Assembly: GCA_002413095.1 (NCBI GenBank)
Contig: DHWI01000103.1
Span: 1-5,055, forward strand
Reading direction: 5' to 3'
Source: Thermoleophilia bacterium UBA5186
Lineage (GTDB): Bacteria > Actinomycetota > Thermoleophilia > Gaiellales > Gaiellaceae
Length of the DNA: 5,055 nucleotides
Positions 1-5,055 of the stretch are shown one piece after another. Made by a program: the position numbers and the translations under genes. The stretch's first letter is position 1, and each line of letters begins with the position of its first letter. The notes under the pieces were generated by a model, which was given only the letters and a program-made list of their open reading frames with translations, did not search any database and was not told the DNA's origin.

Positions 1-2
1 TC

Positions 3-944
3 ACCAACGGCTTCCACGACACGGCCAACGCCGTCGCGACGTCGGTCTCGACGCGCGCCGTGTCGCCTCGCGTCGCTGTGGCCGTCGCTTCGGTCGCCAA
101 CCTGGCCGGAGCCTTCGTCACCGTCGCCGTCGCGAAGACGATCAGCAAGGGGATCATCGACGGTCACCTGGCGACCATGCAGACGGTGCTCGCGGCGTTG
201 ATCGGCGCGATCGCCTGGAACCTCTTCACGTGGTGGCTCGGGCTCCCGTCGAGCTCCTCACACGCCCTGATCGGCGGGTTGATCGGCGCTGCGCTCGTCC
301 AGTCGGGAACGAAAGGCGTGCTCTGGCACGGGCTCGTGCACAAGGTCGCGATTCCCGCGCTCGTCGCGCCGCTAATCGCATTCACGGCTGCGTTCGGCCT
401 CCTGCTCGTCATCTACTGGGTGTTCCAGTGGCTGACTCCCGGCGTCGCGAATCGCGGCTTCCGCCTCGGCCAGCTCGGAACCGGCACCTGGGTCGCGTTC
501 ACTCACGGTGCGAACGACGCGCAGAAGACGATGGGGGTGATCGCGCTCGCCCTCGTCCTGCACCGGCACGGATCGATCGCCGACCTGACGATCCCCACAT
601 GGGTCAAGTGGTCGGCGGGGCTCGCGATCGCGCTCGGCACCTACATCGGCGGCTGGAGGATCATGCGCACGCTCGGCCAGCGCATCTTCCAGATGGAGCC
701 CGAGAGCGGCTTTGCGGCACAGGCTTCGGCAGGGGCGACGATCTACCTCGCGACGAGGTACGGCTATCCGCTCTCGACGACGCACGTCGTCTCAGGCGCG
801 GTCATGGGAGCGGGTGCGACGAAGCGGCTCTCGGCGGTGCGGTGGGGCGTCGCCGGGAACATCGTCTTCGCGTGGATCCTCACCATCCCCGCCGCCGGGC
901 TGGTCGCAGCGCTGTTCTACTGGCCGGTGCAGGGGCTTTTCTAG
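3..944 (+). CDS. PiT-family inorganic phosphate transporter, 5'-truncated by window edge
   Basis: This is a low-affinity inorganic phosphate permease of the PiT family, an integral membrane protein that imports phosphate (as a metal-phosphate complex or with a cation) using the ion gradient. The reading frame is open from base 3, and 313 residues are visible. Both family signatures are present: NGFHDTANAVATSV at visible residues 2-15, and its internal duplicate FTHGANDAQKTMG at 166-178. Each is followed by a Ser/Thr-rich membrane re-entry motif: GLPSSSSHALIGG (80-92) and LSTTHVVSG (257-265). This is the inverted two-fold repeat typical of PiT. Hydrophobic segments run through the whole protein to the stop at 942-944. 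Short bacterial PiT proteins are about 330 residues, so only some 15-20 N-terminal residues should be missing. The methionine at base 60 is not the start, because the first signature lies upstream of it. In many bacteria a PhoU-like DUF47 protein precedes this gene; here that position is outside the window. PiT versus a sulfate-permease variant cannot be fully separated, but phosphate is most likely. Confidence 0.95.
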   Translation, partial: TNGFHDTANAVATSVSTRAVSPRVAVAVASVANLAGAFVTVAVAKTISKGIIDGHLATMQTVLAALIGAIAWNLFTWWLGLPSSSSHALIGGLIGAALVQSGTKGVLWHGLVHKVAIPALVAPLIAFTAAFGLLLVIYWVFQWLTPGVANRGFRLGQLGTGTWVAFTHGANDAQKTMGVIALALVLHRHGSIADLTIPTWVKWSAGLAIALGTYIGGWRIMRTLGQRIFQMEPESGFAAQASAGATIYLATRYGYPLSTTHVVSGAVMGAGATKRLSAVRWGVAGNIVFAWILTIPAAGLVAALFYWPVQGLF

Positions 945-964
945 AGCTCGTCGCGAATCGTCGG

Positions 965-970
965 CATACT
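965..970 (+). promoter_or_regulatory. Possible -10 box (CATACT) before the Pro/Glu-rich protein gene
   Basis: CATACT matches the -10 consensus at four of six positions and ends six bases before the ATG at 977. Transcription would therefore start at or near the A of the start codon, giving a leaderless mRNA, which would fit the missing Shine-Dalgarno. There is no convincing -35 element about 17 bases upstream, so this is weak. Confidence 0.2.
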
Positions 971-976
971 GAGCGG

Positions 977-2332
977 ATGAACGAGGACGCCTGGCCTTCG
1001 CGCGAGCGCGCGCCTGAGCGCGCTCCTCTGCCACGCGCCGAGGATCTGCCCGTTGCAGAAAACGGCTACGAGCGTGACGCAGTCCACGCCGCGTTCGACG
1101 CCTTCTATCGGCACACGGCCCAGCTGGACGCGACGCTGCGGACGCTGGAGGCGGTCGACACGTTCACGCGGCAAGCGGCCGAGCTGCGCGCCGACCTGCG
1201 CACGCTGCGATCGGCCGGGGTTGGCCCGCAGGCCTGGTCGTCGCCCTACTCCGCGCCCGTCTCGGAGCGCGTCGGCGTCTCGCCCGCTGTGCCGCGCATC
1301 GCGGTCGAGATCGCCTTCGTGATCGCAGTGCCCGTCGTCGCGGGGGCGATCGGGCACTTCGACAGCTCCATCGTGCTTGCCGTGACGCTGGCCGCATGGG
1401 CGCTGACCGCGCTGATCGAGTTCACCGCGTATCGCACCAGGATGTCCCCACCGCTTCTACCGCGTGTGGGGCCCGGCGAGCCCGCCGCGGTCGTCGTCGA
1501 ACCCGAGCCCGCCGAGCAGGTCGGCTGGGGTGCGCTCGTCGAGGATGACGACAGCGCCCGGACGATGATTGCGTCGGCCGTCAAGGTCGACGAACCGGCC
1601 GCGGTTGAGCTGGAACCCGAGCCGGAGCCAGCCGCCGAGATCGAGCCCGTTGCGGTGATCGAGCCGCCGACCCCCGAGCCGACTTTTCCCGCTCCGCACG
1701 CGGCGCCGACCGTCGAGCCGCCCATGCCGGAGCCGAGCATCGCGCCTCCGGAGCCCGAGCCGACCTTTCCGGCGCCCACGCCGGAGCCGACGTTCCCGCC
1801 CGAGCAGCCGGAGCCGGAGCCGGCCGAGCCCGAGCCGACGCAGCCGGTCGCGGAGAGCGGCGATTCCCGGCGGCGCCGAGGCCTATTCCGACGGTCAGCC
1901 GAGCCGGCCGCGGAGTCGGAGCTCGAGCCCGCGCTCGAAGCCGCGGTGCTGAGCGAGCCCGAGCCGGAGCCCGTTCCGACCGCCGAGGAGACGCCCAAGC
2001 GCCGTCTCTTCGGCCGGCGTCGCTCCGAGGAGGCCGAGCCGCCCGCCCCCGAGCTGGAAGCGGAAGCCGAGCTCGAGCCGGTGGAGAGCTACGTCGACCC
2101 GTGGGAGCGCGACTTCGAATACGTCGCGCCCGAAGAGCCGGAGAACATCGTCGAGCTCGACGAGACGCCCCCCGAGGAGACGACGCAGGAGCCCCTAGCC
2201 GCCGAGCGCATCGAGGTCGAGCAGGAAGACCCCGGCTCGAACGGATCGCAGCTCGACGAGGCCGACGAGATTCCGGTAACGACAGCTCCGCGCGGCCCCG
2301 AGTACGTCCCGCGCCGCGGCCGCCGCCGCTAG
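977..2332 (+). CDS. Unrecognised two-TM membrane protein with long acidic Pro/Glu-rich tail
   Basis: I do not recognise this 451-residue protein. Residues 1-30 are charged and Pro-rich. Residues 33-80 look helical and could form a coiled coil (heptad-like Leu/Ala with Arg/Glu). Two hydrophobic segments at about 106-127 and 130-151, separated by a tight turn (GHFDS), form a likely membrane hairpin, so both termini should lie on the same side, probably the cytoplasm. From about 165 to the end the chain is low-complexity and acidic, with EPEPEP runs and three PEPTFP units (233-238, 260-265, 269-274). It is interrupted by two similar basic motifs, RRRRGLFRRS (298-307) and KRRLFGRRRS (341-350), and ends in RRGRRR. 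The start at 977 is chosen because the helical region begins soon after it and the PiT gene ends 32 bases upstream; extending further left in this frame only gives an Arg-rich shadow of PiT. There is no strong Shine-Dalgarno. Membrane-anchored scaffold or envelope roles are conceivable, but no function is claimed. Confidence 0.8.
   Translation: MNEDAWPSRERAPERAPLPRAEDLPVAENGYERDAVHAAFDAFYRHTAQLDATLRTLEAVDTFTRQAAELRADLRTLRSAGVGPQAWSSPYSAPVSERVGVSPAVPRIAVEIAFVIAVPVVAGAIGHFDSSIVLAVTLAAWALTALIEFTAYRTRMSPPLLPRVGPGEPAAVVVEPEPAEQVGWGALVEDDDSARTMIASAVKVDEPAAVELEPEPEPAAEIEPVAVIEPPTPEPTFPAPHAAPTVEPPMPEPSIAPPEPEPTFPAPTPEPTFPPEQPEPEPAEPEPTQPVAESGDSRRRRGLFRRSAEPAAESELEPALEAAVLSEPEPEPVPTAEETPKRRLFGRRRSEEAEPPAPELEAEAELEPVESYVDPWERDFEYVAPEEPENIVELDETPPEETTQEPLAAERIEVEQEDPGSNGSQLDEADEIPVTTAPRGPEYVPRRGRRR
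1484..2044 (+). repeat. Low-complexity Pro/Glu codon tract (EPEP and PEPTFP units)
   Basis: Codons for Glu-Pro pairs (GAGCCC, GAGCCG) recur throughout this stretch of the 977-2332 gene, encoding residues about 170-356. Three PEPTFP units occur at 1673-1690, 1754-1771 and 1781-1798. The tract is a likely site of length variation between strains by slippage or unequal crossing over. Its complement accounts for the long Gly/Ser-rich open frame on the minus strand across 1246-1998. Confidence 0.75.
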
Positions 2333-2336
2333 CGGC
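2325..2336. repeat. 12-bp perfect palindrome across the stop codon of the Pro/Glu-rich protein gene
   Basis: GCCGCTAGCGGC is a perfect palindrome centred on the TAG stop codon of the upstream gene. With no loop and no T-tract it is not a terminator in the usual sense. It may be a chance result of the Arg codons at the protein's end and the GC-rich composition. Confidence 0.3.
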
Positions 2337-2343
2337 AGCGATT

Positions 2344-2349
2344 CATAAT
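2344..2349 (+). promoter_or_regulatory. Possible -10 box (CATAAT) before the PASTA gene
   Basis: CATAAT matches five of six -10 positions and stands out as an A/T-rich island in a very GC-rich 44-base gap between the two genes. It would place the transcription start near 2356, about 20 bases before the ATG. The region 17 bases upstream is GC-rich and has no -35 match, so read-through from the upstream gene is equally possible. Confidence 0.25.
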
Positions 2350-2376
2350 TCGCCGCCGCGGGCACTCTCAGCGGCA

Positions 2377-3699
2377 ATGGCTCGTCCTCGCCGCTTTCCC
2401 TGGAGCCGCCGTGCTCCGGCAGACACGACCGTCGTGCGCCGCGCACCACGGCGTGCGGTCCGCGAGGACTTTGTCGAAGAGGGCCCGCCCCCGCCACCAC
2501 CAGGGCCGCCGCCGAGGGAATGGTGGCCGTGGCTCCTCGCGCTCGCGCTGCTCGTGGTCGGCGCGATCGTCGGCTGGCTGATCTTCCACAATACGGGCGG
2601 CGGCGGCGCGAAGACGACGACCCAGGGAACGGCCGTGCCATCGGTGATCGGCCTCACCGAGGTGAAGGCGACCGCCAAGGTCACACAGGCCGGTCTCCGG
2701 TCGCAGATCAAGCGCCAGACGAGCGAGAAGGCCAAGGACACCGTGATTTCGCAATCGCCGGCCGCAGGAGCACATGTCGATCCCGCCGCGGTCGTCACGA
2801 TGATCGTCTCGGCGGGCCGTTCCGGCGTGGCGGTTCCGGACGTGGTGGGCCTGCGCTCGGGCGCCGCCGTGGCCAAGCTCCAGGCCGCCGGCTTCAGCTC
2901 GAACGTGACCGGCATCTTCTCGCCGAAGCCGAGCGGGACCGTCGTCGCGCAGCAGCCGGCGGCCGGGGATCGAGCCGACAAGGGCACGCAGGTGAAGCTG
3001 CAGGTGTCGAAGGGCGGAAAGCGCGTCCAGGTCCCGGACGTCGTGGGCCAGCCCTCCGCCGACGCGCAGGCCGCGCTGAAGCAGGCCGGCTTCGCCTACA
3101 CGATCGTGGTCGTCCCCTCCGACCAGGCTCGGGGGACAGTCGTAAGCCAAGCCCCGCAGGGCGGGACGGCGGCGCCGCAGGGCTCCAAGGTACGGCTGAA
3201 CGTCGCTTCCGGCTCGGGCGGCGGGGCGGGAACCGGCACGACAGCCACCACGGGTCAGACCACGACCTCGACGACCCCGGCGGCGAGCGTCTCCGTCCCG
3301 CGGGTCGTCGGCCTGAACCAGACCGTGGCGCAGCGCCGTCTCCAGGCCGTGGGGCTGACGAGCAACGTCGTCTACGTTTCGTCGACTCAGCCCGCGGGGC
3401 GTGTCGTGGCGCAACGGCCGCTCCCGGGCACGAAGGTCAAGCGCGGCTCCCGTGTGCGCCTGAACGTTTCGACTGGGCCGAATCCGCAGGCGTCCCGTGC
3501 GGTTCCGGACGTGACTGGCCAGGACGAGGCGACCGCCACCTCGACGCTGCAGAGCGCGGGCTTCGTGGTCGAGGTCATCGACCAGCCGACGACCGACCAG
3601 ACCGAGGACGGGATCGTCCTCGACGAGCAGCCCGCGGGCGGTACCCGTGCGCCGCGCGGCTCGGTGGTCACGATCTACGTCGGCCGCTTCTCCGGGTAA
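2377..3699 (+). CDS. Single-pass membrane protein with five PASTA domains, no kinase domain
   Basis: This 440-residue protein has a short cytoplasmic N-terminus rich in Arg, then an acidic and polyproline stretch (about 30-47, including PPPPPPGPPP). One transmembrane helix follows (about 49-70, WWPWLL to WLIF), then a Gly/Thr linker. Five extracytoplasmic PASTA domains lie at about 86-147, 151-213, 217-279, 306-367 and 375-437. Each opens with a VP-x-V-x-G motif (VPSVIGL, VPDVVGL, VPDVVGQ, VPRVVGL, VPDVTGQ) and carries the Q-x-P-x-x-G turn (for example QSPAAG, QQPAAG, QAPQGG). A Gly/Thr/Ser-rich spacer (280-305) separates domains 3 and 4. In Ser/Thr kinases of the PknB/Stk type and in some penicillin-binding proteins, PASTA domains bind peptidoglycan fragments or act as spacers. 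Here there is no kinase or transpeptidase domain, so a wall-binding or scaffold role is inferred. The ATG at 2377 is the only sensible start: upstream in frame is a shadow of the preceding gene. It lacks a good Shine-Dalgarno. It may be co-transcribed with the gene 44 bases upstream. Confidence 0.9.
   Translation: MARPRRFPWSRRAPADTTVVRRAPRRAVREDFVEEGPPPPPPGPPPREWWPWLLALALLVVGAIVGWLIFHNTGGGGAKTTTQGTAVPSVIGLTEVKATAKVTQAGLRSQIKRQTSEKAKDTVISQSPAAGAHVDPAAVVTMIVSAGRSGVAVPDVVGLRSGAAVAKLQAAGFSSNVTGIFSPKPSGTVVAQQPAAGDRADKGTQVKLQVSKGGKRVQVPDVVGQPSADAQAALKQAGFAYTIVVVPSDQARGTVVSQAPQGGTAAPQGSKVRLNVASGSGGGAGTGTTATTGQTTTSTTPAASVSVPRVVGLNQTVAQRRLQAVGLTSNVVYVSSTQPAGRVVAQRPLPGTKVKRGSRVRLNVSTGPNPQASRAVPDVTGQDEATATSTLQSAGFVVEVIDQPTTDQTEDGIVLDEQPAGGTRAPRGSVVTIYVGRFSG
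2632..3687 (+). repeat. Five tandem PASTA-domain coding repeats
   Basis: The extracytoplasmic part of the gene is built from five units of about 186-189 bases: 2632-2817, 2827-3015, 3025-3213, 3292-3477 and 3499-3687. Units 2, 3 and 5 open with nearly the same DNA, a VPDV codon block at 2833, 3031 and 3502. The units are otherwise diverged, which points to old duplications rather than recent expansion. The extra spacing between units 3 and 4 is the Gly/Thr/Ser linker. Confidence 0.85.
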
Positions 3700-3709
3700 G
3701 CGCTCTCCG

Positions 3710-3749
3710 CGCGATGAGGCTCGCCTAACCGCTCGTGCTTCCTGATGGC
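3710..3749 (+). repeat. Inverted repeat, left arm (overlaps antiporter 3' end)
   Basis: The core at 3710-3732 reads CGCGATGAGGCTCGC followed directly by CTAACCGC. After nine unmatched bases, CTGATGGC follows (3742-3749). The same order of blocks occurs on the opposite strand at 4991-4953. The arm begins 10 bases after the PASTA stop codon, covers the antiporter stop codon (3725-3727) and encodes its last residues. Exact matches total 31 bases in an arm of about 40. Confidence 0.6.
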
Positions 3750-4909
3750 GCTCCTTCGGCGGGCCCTGCACGAGCGCTATCGACGGGAGACTCGGCTTCG
3801 GACGCTGCTTCTGGCTGGAAGAAGCGTTGAGCGATCGCGGTCGGGATGATCGCCGAGAGAACGACGACCGTGATCAGCAAGGAGAACTGTGTCTTGTTGA
3901 TGATGCCGGCGTTCAGACCGTAGAGCGAGCTGATCGTCCCGAACGTCAGTCCTGTCGACATCAGCAGGGTGGTGAAGACGCCGTGCGGGGCCGCGTAGCG
4001 CCGGGCGAGCGGATAGACGCCGAACAGCTTCGGCACGATCTTTGCCGCGAAGAGGAGGCCGAGGAGGCCGACGTTCGCCCACACCGCGCCGAGTGAGACG
4101 TTGAGGCCGCCCTTCATAAAGAAGAAGGGGGTCAGGAAGGCGAAGGCCACCACGCGGAGCCGCTCTTGCTCTTTGCGGTGTTCCTGGTAGTGGCTCGAGA
4201 GGGCGAGGCCGAGGATGAATGCTGGGAGCACCGCGTGCGAGTGGGCTCGGTCGCCGAGCCAGATAAGAAGGAAGATCGAAGCGAAGACGAGCTTGATCTC
4301 GGGCTCGATCACGCGATTGCCGTAGCGCTTGAAGAAGAACGGCGCGATCCGCGGGAGTGCGAAGATGAGGGCCGCGGAGGCGAGCACGAACGGCACGATC
4401 CAGAGGTTCGGCTTGATGAAGAGGATCGAGAGCGCCGCGGCGGTGCCGAAGTCGGTGACGAAGGTCGCGGACATCAAGCGTTTCCCTACAAGGGTGCGGT
4501 TGAGGCCGGTTTCCACCAGGACCGCGTACACGATCGCGAGGCTGGTGGTGGAGAGGGCGATGCCGGCGATCTCCGCCTGCTGCCGGTTCCAGCCCAGGGC
4601 GTAGTGGGCAAATAGGCCGGTGACGACGAAGGGCCCGGCGAAGGAAACGCCGCCGAGGATGAGGCTCGCCTTCCACTCGCGCTTGAACTGGGGTACGTCG
4701 ACCTCGGCTCCGGCGAGGAAGGTGAGCACGATGCCGGCGAAGGAACCGACGAAGGAGAGCCAATCGGGGGTCGAGAGGTGGAAGGCGTTGCCGACGACGA
4801 CGCCGAGGGCGAGCTCGATCAGCGCGACCGAGAAGCCGATCTCGACCGAGATCGTGCTCGCCAACAAAATTGTCGTTGCGAGGATCGCCGCTACCGCTAC
4901 GTCACTCAT
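3725..4909 (-). CDS. CPA2/Kef-type cation:proton antiporter, membrane domain only
   Basis: This 394-residue polytopic membrane protein resembles the transport domain of KefB/NapA-type monovalent cation:proton antiporters, which exchange Na+ or K+ for H+. It has roughly 11-13 hydrophobic segments from about residue 5 to 362. Recognisable family regions are LALGVVVGN (33-41), FLAGAEVD (64-71), the unwound core segment GIALSTTSLAIVYAVLVETG (116-135) and FVTDFGTA (150-157), which holds the likely ion-binding Asp153. A Lys-containing segment FAAKIVPKLFG (287-297) is probably the helix facing the core aspartate. The residue before Asp153 is Thr, not Asp. There is no RCK/TrkA-N nucleotide-binding domain; the protein ends in a short Ala/Glu/Ser/Gly tail (about 366-394), so KefC-like gating is absent. 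The start at 4909 is supported by AGGAG four bases upstream; an in-frame ATG at 4987 would add 26 residues but has no Shine-Dalgarno. It converges on the PASTA gene with 25 bases between stop codons. The ion specificity (Na+ or K+) cannot be read from the sequence. Confidence 0.9.
   Translation of the reverse strand: MSDVAVAAILATTILLASTISVEIGFSVALIELALGVVVGNAFHLSTPDWLSFVGSFAGIVLTFLAGAEVDVPQFKREWKASLILGGVSFAGPFVVTGLFAHYALGWNRQQAEIAGIALSTTSLAIVYAVLVETGLNRTLVGKRLMSATFVTDFGTAAALSILFIKPNLWIVPFVLASAALIFALPRIAPFFFKRYGNRVIEPEIKLVFASIFLLIWLGDRAHSHAVLPAFILGLALSSHYQEHRKEQERLRVVAFAFLTPFFFMKGGLNVSLGAVWANVGLLGLLFAAKIVPKLFGVYPLARRYAAPHGVFTTLLMSTGLTFGTISSLYGLNAGIINKTQFSLLITVVVLSAIIPTAIAQRFFQPEAASEAESPVDSARAGPAEGAPSGSTSG
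3730..3776. terminator. 9-bp stem hairpin at the convergent gene ends, possible bidirectional terminator
   Basis: CGCTCGTGC at 3730-3738 pairs perfectly with GCACGAGCG at 3768-3776, leaving a 29-base loop. The hairpin sits in the last 16 codons of the antiporter and 30 bases beyond the PASTA stop, where transcripts from both strands must end. There is no T-tract on either side, so it is not a canonical intrinsic terminator; hairpins without a U-tract have been proposed to act in high-GC actinomycetes. It could also be an mRNA 3'-end stabiliser. Confidence 0.35.
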
Positions 4910-4913
4910 TGCA

Positions 4914-4918
4914 CTCCT
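4914..4918 (-). promoter_or_regulatory. Shine-Dalgarno AGGAG of the antiporter gene
   Basis: On the minus strand AGGAG is followed by TGCA and then the ATG at 4909. The spacing is short but acceptable. This is the best ribosome-binding site in the window and decides the start against the upstream in-frame ATG at 4987, which is preceded only by GC-rich sequence without a purine run. Confidence 0.75.
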
Positions 4919-4952
4919 ATTTCCCGCAGGCGTGGCCCTGTTTGAACTAGAG

Positions 4953-4991
4953 GCCATCAGCCCGAAGGCGGTTAGCGCGAGCCTCATCGCG
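4953..4991 (-). repeat. Inverted repeat, right arm (antiporter leader)
   Basis: Read on the minus strand from 4991, the arm is CGCGATGAGGCTCGC, one extra G, CTAACCGC (to 4968), seven unmatched bases, then CTGATGGC (4960-4953). It is the partner of the arm at 3710-3749, with one single-base indel in the core. It lies 44 bases upstream of the antiporter start codon and contains the rejected upstream ATG at 4987. No obvious direct target duplication is seen just outside the two arms. Confidence 0.6.
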
Positions 4992-5055
4992 GCGCGAACC
5001 GCGTGAGTGTAGCGGCGTTACCGGCCGCCCCGCCGGGATGTCTCCTCGGCTGAGA

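Noticed and set aside
230..976. N-terminal extension of the 977 gene back to 230, giving a 700-residue frame
   Set aside because: It overlaps the well-supported PiT gene in another frame and encodes Arg-rich sequence typical of an out-of-frame shadow in GC-rich DNA.
1246..1998. Minus-strand open frame of 250 residues, rich in Gly and Ser
   Set aside because: It is the complement of the Glu/Pro codon tract of the plus-strand gene; the composition follows from that, and no domain is visible.
2520..3728. Plus-strand open frame of 402 residues overlapping the PASTA gene
   Set aside because: It is Arg/Gly-rich shadow sequence in a second frame of the same gene, with no recognisable motif.
2368..3771. 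Minus-strand open frame of 467 residues opposite the PASTA gene
   Set aside because: It is Arg/His/Gly-rich without hydrophobic or domain pattern, while the plus-strand frame has five clear PASTA domains.
4166..4615. Plus-strand open frames of 149 and 91 residues opposite the antiporter
   Set aside because: They are charged, low-complexity shadows of the transmembrane codons; the minus-strand frame has the antiporter motifs.
4910..4987. Start of the antiporter at the upstream ATG (4987)
   Set aside because: It has no Shine-Dalgarno and lies within the inverted repeat arm, and the added 26 residues look unlike antiporter sequence; AGGAG before 4909 fits better.
5006..5011. TACACT on the minus strand as a -10 box for the antiporter
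   Set aside because: It matches only four of six positions and has no -35 element at the right distance, too weak to list.
5038..5055. Possible start of a plus-strand gene (ATG at 5038, MSPRLR)
   Set aside because: Only six codons are visible before the window ends, and no ribosome-binding site precedes them.

Overview
This window is GC-rich DNA with tightly packed genes, third-position G/C bias and little intergenic space. Together with the gene set (a PiT phosphate transporter, a kinase-less PASTA membrane protein with VPDVVGL-type repeats, and proteins rich in Ala, Arg, Pro and Glu) it suggests a high-GC actinomycete-like bacterium. A Thermoleophilia-type lineage would fit, but this is inference from style, not from a phylogenetic marker.

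Layout: (1) 3-944, plus strand, the 3' part of a PiT-family phosphate transporter whose start lies left of the window. (2) 977-2332, plus, an unrecognised protein with a helical N-terminus, two membrane segments and a long acidic Pro/Glu-rich tail carrying two copies of a basic RR-LF-RR motif. (3) 2377-3699, plus, a single-pass protein with five extracytoplasmic PASTA domains and no kinase domain. (4) 3725-4909, minus, a CPA2/Kef-type cation:proton antiporter membrane domain without a nucleotide-binding regulatory domain. The last 146 bases (4910-5055) hold the antiporter leader: a good Shine-Dalgarno, one arm of an inverted repeat, and no other convincing gene.

The three plus-strand genes lie 32 and 44 bases apart and could be co-transcribed, although weak -10-like boxes precede genes 2 and 3 and neither has a clear Shine-Dalgarno. 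The antiporter converges on them with 25 bases between stop codons. The common theme is the cell envelope: two ion transporters and two membrane-anchored proteins, one of which probably faces the cell wall. Nothing proves that they work in one pathway.

The most unusual non-coding signal is an imperfect inverted repeat of about 40 bases that brackets the antiporter (3710-3749 and 4953-4991). One arm overlaps the antiporter's stop codon and last codons; the other lies in its leader. No transposase, recombinase, CRISPR array, tRNA or rRNA was seen. I do not see a clear new multi-gene system; the inverted repeat and the unknown Pro/Glu-rich protein are the items most worth checking.
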